This document shows positions 34,537 through 46,191 of a stretch of DNA of 64,000 bases, piece by piece; within the stretch, counting starts at the first letter, position 1, and every line of letters begins with the position of its first letter. The translations under genes were made by a program, and so were the position numbers. The notes beneath the pieces are model-generated. The model saw only the letters and a program-made list of their open reading frames with translations. It searched no databases and had not been told where the DNA came from. The stretch lies in contig QHVT01000005.1 in NCBI GenBank assembly GCA_003223645.1, positions 310,001 through 374,000 on the forward strand, in the 5' to 3' direction. The stretch is from Acidobacteriota bacterium (GTDB taxonomy: Bacteria > Acidobacteriota > Thermoanaerobaculia > Gp7-AA8).

Positions 34537-35973
34537 CTACCCCACGCTTCCTTCGAGAGAGACTCCCAACAGCTTCTGCGCCTCGACCGCGAACTCCATC
34601 GGCAATTCGCGGAACACTTCGCGGCAGAAGCCGTTGACGATCATCGACACCGCGTCTTCCGCGCTGATGCCGCGTTGCTGGCAATAGAAAAGCTGGTCCT
34701 CGCCGATTTTCGACGTCGACGCCTCGTGCTCCATCGTCGCCGTCGAGTTGCGCACTTCGATGTAGGGGAACGTGTGCGCGCCGCACTTGTCGCCGAGGAG
34801 GAGCGAGTCGCATTGCGAGTAATTGCGGGCGTTCTCGGCATTCTTCAGAATCGTCACGGCGCCGCGATAGGTCTGCTGTCCGTGGCCGGCGGAGATGCCC
34901 TTCGCCACGATCGTCGATGTGGTGTTCTTTCCGATGTGAATCATCTTCGTGCCGGTATCGGCCTGCTGATAGTTGTTCGTCAGCGCCACGGAGTAGAACT
35001 CGCCGACCGAGTTGTCGCCCTGCAGAATGCAGCTCGGATACTTCCACGTGATCGCGGAACCCGTCTCCACCTGCGTCCACGAGAGCTTCGCGTTCTTCAA
35101 CGCTTTCCCGCGCTTCGTAACGAAGTTGTAGATGCCGCCTTTGCCGTTCTTGTCACCGGGATACCAGTTCTGCACGGTCGAGTACTTGATCGTCGCGCCG
35201 TCGAGCGCGACCAGCTCGACGACGGCCGCGTGCAATTGGTTCTCATCGCGCATCGGCGCGGTGCAGCCTTCGAGGTAGCTGACGTGCGAGCCTTCGTCAG
35301 CGACGATCAGCGTGCGCTCGAACTGTCCGGTGTTCGCGGTGTTGATGCGGAAGTAGGTTGACAGCTCCATCGGACAGCGCACACCCTTCGGGATGTAGCA
35401 GAACGAGCCGTCGGAAAATACCGCGCTGTTCAGCGTCGCAAAATAGTTGTCGGTGTACGGAACGACGCTGCCGAGGTATTTCCGCACGAGCTCCGGATGG
35501 TTCTTCACCGCCTCGGAGAACGAACAGAAGATAATCCCGAGCTTCGCCAGCTCCGCCCGAAACGTCGTCGCAACCGACACGCTGTCGAATACCGCGTCGA
35601 CGGCGACGCCGCTGAGACGCTTCTGCTCTTCGAGCGAGATGCCGAGCTTCTCGAACGTCGCGCGCAGCTCGGGATCGACTTCGTTGAGCGAGTTCAGTTT
35701 CTTCTTCTGCTTCGGAGCGGCGTAGTAGCTGATGGCCTGGTAGTCGATCGGCGGGTAATGCACGTTCGCCCACGTCGGCTCTTTCATCGTCAGCCAGTGG
35801 CGCAGCGACTTGAGTCGCCACTCCAGGAGCCACTCCGGCTCTTCTTTCTTCTCGGAGATCAAGCGGACGATGTCTTCGTTCAGTCCCGGCGGCGCCACGT
35901 CGGACTCGATCTTGGTGACGAATCCGTACTTGTATTCGCGTGCCGCGATTTCCTGGATTTCTACGTTGCTCAT
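34537..35973 (-). CDS. sufB: SUF complex subunit SufB
   Basis: A 478-residue core scaffold on which clusters are built. Characteristic segments: [90 protein letters not shown] and [20 protein letters not shown], then [20 protein letters not shown]. The length is normal. It begins at ATG 35973, ten bases after the Rrf2-family regulator gene. Confidence 0.96.
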   Translation of the reverse strand: MSNVEIQEIAAREYKYGFVTKIESDVAPPGLNEDIVRLISEKKEEPEWLLEWRLKSLRHWLTMKEPTWANVHYPPIDYQAISYYAAPKQKKKLNSLNEVDPELRATFEKLGISLEEQKRLSGVAVDAVFDSVSVATTFRAELAKLGIIFCSFSEAVKNHPELVRKYLGSVVPYTDNYFATLNSAVFSDGSFCYIPKGVRCPMELSTYFRINTANTGQFERTLIVADEGSHVSYLEGCTAPMRDENQLHAAVVELVALDGATIKYSTVQNWYPGDKNGKGGIYNFVTKRGKALKNAKLSWTQVETGSAITWKYPSCILQGDNSVGEFYSVALTNNYQQADTGTKMIHIGKNTTSTIVAKGISAGHGQQTYRGAVTILKNAENARNYSQCDSLLLGDKCGAHTFPYIEVRNSTATMEHEASTSKIGEDQLFYCQQRGISAEDAVSMIVNGFCREVFRELPMEFAVEAQKLLGVSLEGSVG

Positions 35974-35983
35974 ATGGGATTGC

Positions 35984-36454
35984 TCATATCGTGGCTTCTC
36001 TTGCAGTGAGCCGTTGTTTATCGATCACGGGGACAGGCATCCCTCCGCGGACGAGATCGCCGAGCGTGACCTGCTCAAATGCACCTTTGATTGCGCGGTT
36101 GATGCCGAACATGAAGCGGCGCGACGGACACGCGACGCGAATCGCGCAGGCCGCCTCGCCGTGATCGTCGAACGTCTCGCACTCCGTCAGGTCCCACGGA
36201 CCTTCGAGAATGTCGATCAGATTGCCGAGGGTGACGCTCTCGGCGTCGCCGTCGAACGAGTATCCGCCGCCTACGCCGCGGTGTGAGTCGATCAAGCCGC
36301 CGACGTGCAGCACCTTCAGCACCTTCGTGATCATCGGAACCGGCAGGTGATAGAACTCCGCGATCTCGCGCGCCGCCACGATCTCGCCCTCTTTGCGGGC
36401 GAGATAGACGGAGGCGAGAAGGCCGTAGTCAGTCAATTTGGAGATTTTCAGCAT
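35984..36454 (-). CDS. Rrf2-family regulator of the SUF operon
   Basis: About 156 residues from the ATG at 36454. It has the Rrf2 winged helix: [56 protein letters not shown]. Three cysteines follow (C-x10-C-x5-C in [19 protein letters not shown]), positioned like the Fe-S ligands of IscR though with wider first spacing. It is first in the SUF operon and probably senses cluster status and represses the operon. A near-perfect 19-bp palindrome upstream is a candidate operator. Confidence 0.9.
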   Translation of the reverse strand: MLKISKLTDYGLLASVYLARKEGEIVAAREIAEFYHLPVPMITKVLKVLHVGGLIDSHRGVGGGYSFDGDAESVTLGNLIDILEGPWDLTECETFDDHGEAACAIRVACPSRRFMFGINRAIKGAFEQVTLGDLVRGGMPVPVIDKQRLTAREATI

Positions 36455-36511
36455 GTGTATCAACCCCGCTCCGCGCGCCGCAGGCGCGCCGGTAACCCTA
36501 ACGCCGCGAAA

Positions 36512-36530
36512 CCGTACCACGTTGGTCCGG
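36512..36530. promoter_or_regulatory. Candidate Rrf2 operator upstream of the SUF operon
   Basis: CCGTACCACGTTGGTCCGG is an inverted repeat with one mismatch, 58 bp before the regulator start. Directly beside it on the minus strand is GTATAAACC, a possible -10 element. The position between a -10-like box and the first SUF gene suits a repressor site. It is inferred from sequence only. Confidence 0.4.
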
Positions 36531-36574
36531 TTTATACAACTCGATGAGCCGATGAGAGATTTCCGGCGGAAGAA

Positions 36575-36886
36575 TCAGGCTCGCTCGACCGTGAAGATGC
36601 CGCGGATGCGATCCGCGGTGTTGCGGTCGTCGACGCCTTTGGCGATCTCCCACGCCGTCGCTCGCAGCTGAAGCTGGTCGGCCGGCGTCTCGCCGCGGAA
36701 GCGGCGGCGCAGCGTCGTGAGCGCGAGCGAGAATTTCGTGTCGGAGAGTCGCGCGATTTGCGGCAGCTCTTCGAGCAACGTGCACACCGGCCGCTCTTCG
36801 AGCGTTTTGACGAACGCGGCCAGCTCCGTCATCGTCACGGCAGCCCGTCCGCGGCGGATGAGAGTGGAATCGAAATCGACCGGCAT
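36575..36886 (-). CDS. Hypothetical protein, 103 aa
   Basis: A charged, helical protein (MTELAAFVKTLEERPVCTLL, GETPADQLQLRATAWEIAKG) with codon use like its neighbours. No family is recognised, and no signal or membrane segment. It lies on the minus strand upstream of the SUF regulator and ends 44 bases before the candidate operator, so it is probably a separate transcript. Confidence 0.45.
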   Translation of the reverse strand: MPVDFDSTLIRRGRAAVTMTELAAFVKTLEERPVCTLLEELPQIARLSDTKFSLALTTLRRRFRGETPADQLQLRATAWEIAKGVDDRNTADRIRGIFTVERA

Positions 36887-36931
36887 TTGCGAATCGGCCG
36901 CAGCAACGATCGAGCCACCGCCAGGTCGCGC

Positions 36932-37108
36932 TCAGCCGCGTGGCGCTTTATCGGAGCCGTTTCGCCGGCCGAGACCGGGACGCTCGCCATGCACCGACCG
37001 CTGCTGCAACTCACGGCGGCTCTGCGCGTTCACGTGATCGCGGTCATCGGTCGGTTCGTCTTTCGGGCTCCGCGTCGGTCCACCCTGGTTCGTGCGATCT
37101 TTAGCCAT
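36932..37108 (-). CDS. Small hydrophilic protein, 58 aa
   Basis: MAKDRTNQGGPTRSPKDEPT and onward: strongly polar, rich in R, D, G and P, with no hydrophobic core, so probably disordered. An excellent ribosome site (GGAGGAAACG) precedes the ATG at 37108, which favours a real gene. It might bind nucleic acid or act as a stress-related disordered protein. No family is recognised. Confidence 0.5.
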   Translation of the reverse strand: MAKDRTNQGGPTRSPKDEPTDDRDHVNAQSRRELQQRSVHGERPGLGRRNGSDKAPRG

Positions 37109-37200
37109 CGTTTCCTCCGCTGTGAACGATCGCAAGATCAACGCCGGAAATCGCGAACGTGGCAAGCCGCTTGCGACTTAAACCGGTGCAAAGGCTGGGA

Positions 37201-37761
37201 ATGAGTCGAACCAAACTCATCGCTGCATTCACCATCACCGCGGTTCTCGCCGGTTGCGGCGGAAGCACGTCGAAGCGCAAGCAGCAGGAATACGAAGTGG
37301 TGCAGGAAGGCAACGCCAGCGGCGTGACGTCGACGATTCAGGGACCGGGGGAAACGCTGCCGCCGATCACCGGCACGAACGTCGACACGACGACGGCACT
37401 CACGATCAATCCGAACGCGGTAGCAACGACGACCACACCGCAACCGCCGCCCATCGCCGGCACACTCCCGGCACCGCTCCCGCCGCCGATGACTTCGGCC
37501 ACGACGGCGACGCAGCCGCAGCCGCGCGTTCCGATTCCCGTGACCGCGCCGATCCCGAAGGAACCGAAACCGCCGGCGCACACCGAGCCCGCGCAGCCAA
37601 CGCCACCGCCAACCAACACGGACACGGCGACGACAACGAAGACCGACACCGCCACGACGACGGCAGAAGAACCGCCGCCGCCCGAGAACACCGACACGGC
37701 GACGACGACACAGCCGCCGCCGACACAAACGGATACGGTGTCACCACCGCTCTCCGTGTAG
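37201..37761 (+). CDS. Thr/Pro-rich lipoprotein
   Basis: A 186-residue protein from the ATG at 37201. The signal peptide ends in a lipobox, ITAVLAGCGG, so it is likely lipidated at the cysteine. The rest is low-complexity, with runs of TATTT, PPP and TDTATTTKTDT, suggesting an extended disordered stalk. No domain is visible. The stop lies at the edge of a palindromic repeat. Confidence 0.65.
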   Translation: MSRTKLIAAFTITAVLAGCGGSTSKRKQQEYEVVQEGNASGVTSTIQGPGETLPPITGTNVDTTTALTINPNAVATTTTPQPPPIAGTLPAPLPPPMTSATTATQPQPRVPIPVTAPIPKEPKPPAHTEPAQPTPPPTNTDTATTTKTDTATTTAEEPPPPENTDTATTTQPPPTQTDTVSPPLSV

Positions 37762-37813
37762 CGCAGGCTTTCCAGCCTGCGCCCCCGGGGGAAGGCAGAC
37801 TGGAAAGTCTGCC
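37761..37813. repeat. Double palindrome, CAGGCTTTCCAGCCTG family
   Basis: Two hairpins: GCGCAGGCTTTCCAGCCTGC (37761 on) and GGCAGACTGGAAAGTCTGCC (37794-37813). Both keep the TTTCCAG/CTGGAAA core. They lie between the lipoprotein gene and glyQ. Other copies are at 33453 and 57847. Confidence 0.85.
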
Positions 37814-37841
37814 CCATACGTGGCTGTAGAATGCGCGGCCA

Positions 37842-38741
37842 ATGCCGCCGGTGACCTTCCAGTCGCTGATCCTCACGCTCCAGAATTTCTGGGCCGAGCG
37901 CGGCTGCGCGATCGAGATGCCGATGGATATCGAAGTCGGCGCCGGCACGATGCATCCGGCGACGTACCTGCGCGTCCTGGGCCCCGAGCCGTGGAACGTC
38001 GGCTACGTCCAGCCTTCCCGGCGTCCCGCCGACGGCCGATACGGCGACAACCCGTTCCGTCTCGGCAAGCACTATCAGTTTCAGGTCATCCTGAAGCCGT
38101 CGCCGCTCGACGTGCAGGACCTCTATCTCGACTCGCTGCGCGCGATCGGTCTCGATCTGACGAAGCACGACATCCGCTTCGAGGAAGACAACTGGGAGTC
38201 GCCGACCCTCGGCGCGTGGGGCGTCGGCTGGCAGATTCTCCTCGACGGCATGGAGATCACGCAGTTCACGTACTTCCAGCAGGCCGGCGGCATCGACCTC
38301 GCGCCGATCTCCGCGGAGATTACGTACGGACTCGAGCGCCTCACGATGTTTCTCTCGCGCAAGTCGTCGGTGTACGACATCGACTGGGTGGGCGGCGTCT
38401 CGTACGGCGCGATCCGCAAACAGGACGAGTACGAATTCTCGAAGTACTACTTCGAGACCGCCGACATCGATCTGCACTGGAAGCTCTTCGACGCGTATGA
38501 AGGGGAAGCGCGGCGCTGTCTCGACGCGAAGCTCGTGCTGCCCGCGTACGAATGGACGCTCAAGTGCTCGCATCTCTTCAACACCCTCGACGCGCGCGGC
38601 GCGGTGTCCGTGACGGAACGCGTCGGCGTGATCAAGCGCGTGCGCGATCTGGCGGTTCGCTGCGCGCAGCAATACTTAGAATCGCGGCGGGACCTTGGCT
38701 TCCCGCTCATGCAAAGAAATGAAGGTAATTCGTCATCCTGA
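37842..38741 (+). CDS. glyQ: Glycyl-tRNA synthetase alpha subunit
   Basis: A 299-residue catalytic subunit of the bacterial alpha2beta2 enzyme. Signatures: [76 protein letters not shown] and [17 protein letters not shown]. The last residues (NSSS) and stop are encoded by the start of a palindromic repeat, so the natural C-terminus may have been reshaped. glyS follows after that repeat. Confidence 0.96.
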   Translation: MPPVTFQSLILTLQNFWAERGCAIEMPMDIEVGAGTMHPATYLRVLGPEPWNVGYVQPSRRPADGRYGDNPFRLGKHYQFQVILKPSPLDVQDLYLDSLRAIGLDLTKHDIRFEEDNWESPTLGAWGVGWQILLDGMEITQFTYFQQAGGIDLAPISAEITYGLERLTMFLSRKSSVYDIDWVGGVSYGAIRKQDEYEFSKYYFETADIDLHWKLFDAYEGEARRCLDAKLVLPAYEWTLKCSHLFNTLDARGAVSVTERVGVIKRVRDLAVRCAQQYLESRRDLGFPLMQRNEGNSSS

Positions 38742-38826
38742 GCCGCGTAGACGGCGAAGGATCTCTAAATTGCAGGCTTTTCGTATTTCGAGATCCTTCG
38801 TCGCGCTTCGCCGTCTCAGGATGACG
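38731..38826. repeat. Palindrome between glyQ and glyS, GTCATCCTGAG family
   Basis: CGTCATCCTGAGCCGCGTAG with ACGGCGAAGGATCT and, on return, AGATCCTTCGTCGC and CGTCTCAGGATGACG. It includes the last codons and the stop of glyQ. Confidence 0.9.
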
Positions 38827-38850
38827 GTGTGACACTGAAGCGGATCACCA

Positions 38851-40893
38851 ATGGCTGAATATTTTTTCGAGCTGCTCACCGAGGAGATTCCGGCGTGGAT
38901 GTTTCAGTCCAGCTGGACGACGCCCGTCGACACGGCGCTGGAAAAGCTCTGCGGCGAGTTGGGCGGCGGAAAGTGGAAGACCGACGCGACGTCGCGGCGG
39001 CTGATCATCTTTTTGCGCGACCTTCCGCTGCGTGAAGAAGACCGCGAGATCGAAGTCAAAGGTCCGCCGAAGAAATCACCGGACGCCGCGCTGCAGGGAT
39101 TTCTGAAAAAGCAGAATGCGACGACCGGCGACATCATTGAATCGGCAGATGAGTACATTCGTATCCGCAAGAAAATCGCGGGACGCGACATCAGCGCGCT
39201 CGTGCAGGAGCGCATCCCGCAGCTGATCGAGTCGCTGCGCTGGCCGAAGATGATGCGCTGGGGCGCGGGCGGGCATTCGTACATCCGCCCCGTCCACTCG
39301 ATCGTCTCCATCTTCGAAGGCGAGCATCTGCCGGTCACGATCTTCGGCGTCGCGTCGGACGTGAAGACGGTCGGACATCGCACGCTCGCGCCGCAGCCGT
39401 TCAAAGTCGACTCGTACCACGACTACCTGAAGAAGCTGGAGCTCGCGAGCGTCGACGTCGAAGCCGCGCATCGCAAGAACGTGATGGTGCAGCGCGCGCT
39501 CGTGCTGGCGAAGCAGGCCGGCGGCGTACCGTCCGAGGATGTTTCGATCTGGGCGCAGTGGCAGTATCTGACGGAGTATCCGGGCGTCGTGCGCGCGGAG
39601 TTCCGCCCCGAATATCTCGCGCTGCCCGAAGAAGTGCTGGTCACGGTGATGCGCGTGCATCAGAAACAGCTGCCGATCCGCGACCGCGACGGCAAACTCA
39701 CGAGCTCGTTCCTCGCGGTGCTCGACAACGAAGGCGATCCGGAAGGCAATGCCGCGTACGGAAACTCGTTCGTCACGAACGCGCGCTTCGCCGACGCGCA
39801 GTTCTTCTACGACACCGACCGCAGGAAAAAGCTCGAAGAGCGCATCGAGCAGCTCGCGCATCTGCAGTTCCAGGAAAAGCTCGGCAACTACGCGGAGAAA
39901 ACGGAGCGCGTGAAGCGGATCGCGATCGCGATCGCCTCGCACATCGATGCCGACCTCGGTCACGTCGAGACCGCGGCGAAGCTGTGCAAGGCCGATCTCG
40001 TCACCGAGATGGTGAAAGAGTTCACCGACCTGCAGGGGAAAGTAGGCGGCATCTACGCGCGCGAGGAAGGGCTTCCCGAGCCGGTCTGGCAGGCGATCTA
40101 CGATCACTACCAGCCCGCGAACGTCGACGACGCGCTGCCGCGCAATCTCGTCGGCGTGATCGTCTCCCTCGCCGATCGCCTCGACACGCTGACCGGCTTC
40201 TTCCGCATCGGATTGAAGCCGACCGGATCGAAAGACCCATTCGCGCTGCGCCGCGCCGCGCAAGGCGCCGTGCAGATTCTGCTGAATCGCGATCAGCGCG
40301 AAGTGCGGTTGTCGATCGGCGAACTGCTGGACCTGGTTCCCGAGTCCGCGGCGGCGCGCACCGATCTCGTCGCCTTCTTCGCCGAGCGCATCGCCACGAT
40401 CCTCGAAGCCTCGGCGTGGCAATTCGCGTACGACGAGATCCGCGCGGTGATGGAGTCGGGCTGGCTGAACATCCCGCTCACCGATCTCGTCGACCGCATC
40501 TCCGCGCTCAAAGCCATTCGCGACGAGGCCGATTTCCTCTCGCTTCTCGACTCCGTCAAACGCATCACCAACATCACGCAGGACCACGACTCGACGCGGG
40601 TCGATGCTTCGCTGTTCGACAGCGACATCGAGCGCCGCCTCAACGAGCTCGCCGATCTCGTGTCGTCGCAGATCGCCGACTTCGCCTCGGAGCGCCGCTA
40701 TCGCGAGGCGCTGCAGTCGTTCGCCGCGCTCGCGCCGGAGCTGGAAAAGTTCTTCGACGACGTGATGGTGATGGTCGACGACGAGCGCGTGCGCGCGAAC
40801 CGGAAGTCGCTGCTGATGAAGACGGCACACGCGCTCAAGCCGATCGCCGACGTCCGGCAGATCGTCGTCGACCGCCGCGACTACCGGACCTAG
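38851..40893 (+). CDS. glyS: Glycyl-tRNA synthetase beta subunit
   Basis: A 680-residue tRNA-binding subunit. It begins MAEYFFELLTEEIPAWMFQS, with the GxP-type segment VKGPPKKSPDAALQGFLKK, then RWPKMMRWG, IRPVHSIVSIFEGEHLPVTI, EFRPEYLALPEEVLVTVMRV and HQKQLPIRD. The HD-like motif region ADLVTEMVKEFTDLQGKVGG and YARHEG-like YAREEGLPEPVWQAIYDHY follow. The C-terminal anticodon-binding region ends DDVMVMVDDERVRANRKSLL. Normal length, and presumably paired with glyQ despite the intervening repeat. Confidence 0.96.
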   Translation: MAEYFFELLTEEIPAWMFQSSWTTPVDTALEKLCGELGGGKWKTDATSRRLIIFLRDLPLREEDREIEVKGPPKKSPDAALQGFLKKQNATTGDIIESADEYIRIRKKIAGRDISALVQERIPQLIESLRWPKMMRWGAGGHSYIRPVHSIVSIFEGEHLPVTIFGVASDVKTVGHRTLAPQPFKVDSYHDYLKKLELASVDVEAAHRKNVMVQRALVLAKQAGGVPSEDVSIWAQWQYLTEYPGVVRAEFRPEYLALPEEVLVTVMRVHQKQLPIRDRDGKLTSSFLAVLDNEGDPEGNAAYGNSFVTNARFADAQFFYDTDRRKKLEERIEQLAHLQFQEKLGNYAEKTERVKRIAIAIASHIDADLGHVETAAKLCKADLVTEMVKEFTDLQGKVGGIYAREEGLPEPVWQAIYDHYQPANVDDALPRNLVGVIVSLADRLDTLTGFFRIGLKPTGSKDPFALRRAAQGAVQILLNRDQREVRLSIGELLDLVPESAAARTDLVAFFAERIATILEASAWQFAYDEIRAVMESGWLNIPLTDLVDRISALKAIRDEADFLSLLDSVKRITNITQDHDSTRVDASLFDSDIERRLNELADLVSSQIADFASERRYREALQSFAALAPELEKFFDDVMVMVDDERVRANRKSLLMKTAHALKPIADVRQIVVDRRDYRT

Positions 40894-40895
40894 CG

Positions 40896-42023
40896 ATGCG
40901 GTCTTGGGTGCTGCGTGCTGCGTGCTGCGTGCTGTTCGTCGCAACGTGCAGACGATCGCCGGAGCCGCCGCCCGCGCTGCCGCCGGCGAATACGATTTAC
41001 GACGAGATCGATCTCGATGACGTCGACGGTTCCAACCTGCTGAGTCTCGCGCGCGGAGCTTCGATCGTCTCGCGCACCGCCGAAAACACGCTCGAAAACT
41101 CGGCCGCGCACGCGATCGACGGCGACTGGCTGTCGTACTGGCGCTCGCCGCCGAGCGGTCCGGAACAGACGTTTGTCATCTCACTCCCGGCGCGCGCGCG
41201 CATCGACCGCGTCGGCGCCATCATTCCGCCGGGCGCGGAAGTGCCGCCGCGCGTGCGCTTCGACGCGTCCGACGATGGAGCCTCGTGGCGCGAGATCGCG
41301 ACGCTCGAGCCGAAGCAGCAGCGCGATCCGCAGCTCGCGCGCGTCACGCCGTTCAACGCGCGATATTTGCGCGTTGAAACGATCGGCCGCGTGTCAGCGT
41401 ATGCGGCGATCCGCTCGCTCGTGGCGAAAGGACAATTCATCGAGCCGCCGCGACAGCCGCCGATCGAAGGCTGCTGGCACATCAACGGAATGCCGGCGCG
41501 CTTCTCGCGCCGCGGCACGAGCGTCGCCGGCGTGATCGGCAACGATCCGCCGCTGTACGTCCTCGGCGGCACCGACGGCCGCGCGATTCGCGTGACCTGG
41601 ATGCGCGGAAAGATGTGGGGCCCGGCGATCCTCACGCTCGATCCGCAACGGCGCGCCCTCAGCGGCGAGCGGTGGTACGAGCGCGTGCGCGAACAGAACA
41701 GCGGCGAAGGATGGTTCGGCGTGCCGGCGCAATGCAACGAAGTCGCGTTCAACGAGACGAAGCTCGCCAAGGCGATGCTGCAGCGCGCGGGGAGATGGAT
41801 GGCGTACGGTGCGAGCGCAATCGAAACGCTCGCGGAGATCGTTGCGCAGGAACCGTCGAAACGTTTCGTCGTCACGGTGCACAGCGTGGCGGAGGAGCAG
41901 GCGGTGCGCAATGCGCTGCGCGCAAACCTCGCGCGCGTCGAGATCCAGAACGCCGGCGAAGCGAAAGGCATCACCGCGCCGCAACGCGCGATCGCGGATG
42001 GTGTCGAGTTGCGCGCGCGATGA
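40896..42023 (+). CDS. Putative lipoprotein with discoidin (F5/8C) domain and OmpA-like C-terminus
   Basis: A 375-residue protein, ATG at 40896, three bases after glyS. The N-terminal signal MRSWVLRAACCVLFVATC may be a lipoprotein signal ending at the cysteine. Residues about 50-170 look like a discoidin/F5-8C carbohydrate-binding fold (ENSAAHAIDGDWLSYWRSPP, RVRFDASDDGASWREIATLE, FNARYLRVETIG). The C-terminal part (SAIETLAEIVAQEPSKRFVV, then EEQAVRNALRANLARV) is faintly like OmpA peptidoglycan-binding domains. It is likely an envelope protein tethered to the cell wall or sugars; the OmpA likeness is weak. Confidence 0.6.
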   Translation: MRSWVLRAACCVLFVATCRRSPEPPPALPPANTIYDEIDLDDVDGSNLLSLARGASIVSRTAENTLENSAAHAIDGDWLSYWRSPPSGPEQTFVISLPARARIDRVGAIIPPGAEVPPRVRFDASDDGASWREIATLEPKQQRDPQLARVTPFNARYLRVETIGRVSAYAAIRSLVAKGQFIEPPRQPPIEGCWHINGMPARFSRRGTSVAGVIGNDPPLYVLGGTDGRAIRVTWMRGKMWGPAILTLDPQRRALSGERWYERVREQNSGEGWFGVPAQCNEVAFNETKLAKAMLQRAGRWMAYGASAIETLAEIVAQEPSKRFVVTVHSVAEEQAVRNALRANLARVEIQNAGEAKGITAPQRAIADGVELRAR

Positions 42024-42040
42024 GTACCCTCGCGACGCAC

Positions 42041-42128
42041 TGTGGAGCGCCGCCCGCCCTCGGGCGCCGGAGCCGAACGGCGATTGAATGTGCGCGATTC
42101 GGCGGCCGAGGGCGGCCGCCGCTCCACA
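42041..42128. repeat. Intergenic palindrome, TGTGGAGCG family
   Basis: TGTGGAGCGCCGCCCGCCCTC is answered by GAGGGCGGCCGCCGCTCCACA. A central pair, GCCGAACGGCG and GCGATTCGGC, adds a second stem. It lies between the lipoprotein gene and ppdK. Confidence 0.85.
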
Positions 42129-42170
42129 GAGCATCGCCAGGCAGACAGGAATGTCATAATCCGGCCACGC

Positions 42171-44876
<2,706 letters not shown>

Positions 44877-44887
44877 CTTTGGACGAG

Positions 44888-44926
44888 GCTCCGCGGACCG
44901 CGGAGCGAAGGGCTCATCACCCTTCG
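44888..44926. terminator. Double hairpin between convergent ppdK and YARHG genes
   Basis: GCTCCGCGG/CCGCGGAGC (44888-44906) and GAAGGG/CCCTTC (44907-44925) stand in tandem. The second covers the stop of the minus-strand gene. They are probably transcription ends for both genes. Confidence 0.55.
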
Positions 44927-46038
44927 AAGTTGATGCGACTCGACGCTTCGCTTTCCATCCGGCGAATGAGCTCCGCGTTCGCGTGCTCGACGGGCGTCAG
45001 CGACGCTTCGTTGAACGACGATGCCGGGTGATACCAGTCGAAGCTCGTGAAGTACTCGCGCAGCTCCTGATCCTTGAACGGGCGTCCCCGCCGCGCGTAG
45101 ATCTCGTTGCGCAGCCGGCGCAGATCCTCGGTGAACAGTCCTTCGAGCATCGAAGTCTTCATCTCCTTCGTGCTCAGCGCGTCGTGCAGCTCGCGCTCGC
45201 GCGTGGTGATGATGCGGACGTTGCTCTTCTGCACGGCGGTCAGCATGTCGTCGCGGAACTTCTCGTCCGGCTTGTACCAGGTGTACTGCGAGAACCAGTT
45301 CGCGAGCCACGCCGTTTTGAACTCGCGTCCGCGGCGCGCGTAGATCTCGTTGCGCAGCAATCGCAGCTCGTGCAGGCCGATGTTCTCAAGCGCCAACGGC
45401 GTGATCGGCTTGTCCAACCATCCAGCCAGGTCACCGGGCAGCAGCACGACCTTCCGCTGGCGATGGATCGCCGACTCGATCACATCCAGGTTCTTGCGCT
45501 CGATCGCCGTCAGCACTTTCGGATCGTAGTCACGATCCATCCGATACCAGTAGCGCGCGTCGAAGTAGGCCTGCAGCGTCGGCGAGTCTTCGAGATACTT
45601 TCCGTGAATCGCCTCGATCTCCGCAAGCAGCACGCGCAGCTCCGGGCCGGTGTGCTCGCCGAGGAGCGACTCGGAGAGAGACCGCGCCTTCCACCAGCGC
45701 ATGTCGCCCGGCTCGACGTGCGCATGCAACCGCGCCTCGGCGCCGCGGATGACGTCGAGACTCGCATGCTCCAATTCGCTGAGGTCGATGTTGTCGAAGT
45801 CAGGATTGGCCTTGTACCAGCTCTGCGCGCGGAGGTAGCGGTCGATGTCGCGGTCCACGCCGAAGACGCGCCCGTGGCGGCCGAAGATGATCCCGCGCAC
45901 CAGCCGCAGCTCATCGAGCGTGCGATCCGCGACCGCCGCATCGGTCAGCCGCTCCTTCGCGTAGTCGAACGTCTCCCACGGCTTCGCCGCAAAGAGCGGC
46001 AGGGCGGCGAGGAGCGACAGCAACACGAGTTTTCGCAT
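44917..46038 (-). CDS. Secreted protein with four YARHG-type repeats
   Basis: A 373-residue protein with signal peptide MRKLVLLSLLAALPLFAA. Four repeats of about 55 residues follow. Two are canonical (LRLLRNEIYARRGREFKTAW and LRRLRNEIYARRGRPFKDQE), and two are divergent (LRLVRGIIFGRHGRVFGVDR and LRVLLAEIEAIHGKYLEDS). Each ends in a W-Y motif (WYKPD, WYHPA, WYKAN, YWYRMD) before a conserved helix. YARHG is an extracellular domain of unknown role, sometimes linked with peptidoglycan or envelope proteins. The start is ATG 46038. Confidence 0.8.
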   Translation of the reverse strand: MRKLVLLSLLAALPLFAAKPWETFDYAKERLTDAAVADRTLDELRLVRGIIFGRHGRVFGVDRDIDRYLRAQSWYKANPDFDNIDLSELEHASLDVIRGAEARLHAHVEPGDMRWWKARSLSESLLGEHTGPELRVLLAEIEAIHGKYLEDSPTLQAYFDARYWYRMDRDYDPKVLTAIERKNLDVIESAIHRQRKVVLLPGDLAGWLDKPITPLALENIGLHELRLLRNEIYARRGREFKTAWLANWFSQYTWYKPDEKFRDDMLTAVQKSNVRIITTRERELHDALSTKEMKTSMLEGLFTEDLRRLRNEIYARRGRPFKDQELREYFTSFDWYHPASSFNEASLTPVEHANAELIRRMESEASSRINFEG

Positions 46039-46191
46039 GGGGGAAGCTTAGACCCGGTGCGCCCGCTTGAGAACGAAGGTTCGAAGTTCTTCACCGATGT
46101 GATGCTCCTTCCAGTCAGTGCGAGACGGCGTTGACAGCGACGCGCTGCTCGAATACAAGAGCGAAGTCAAAAACTGGACTAGGAGGTCGCG

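Noticed and set aside
37762-37841. T-box or other riboswitch before glyQ
   Set aside because: The leader holds only the double CAGGCT hairpin; no T-box sequence (TGGNACC) or specifier loop is seen.
39558-40895. Frame overlapping glyS that continues into the discoidin-like gene
   Set aside because: The part over glyS is an out-of-frame shadow; the real gene starts at the ATG at 40896.
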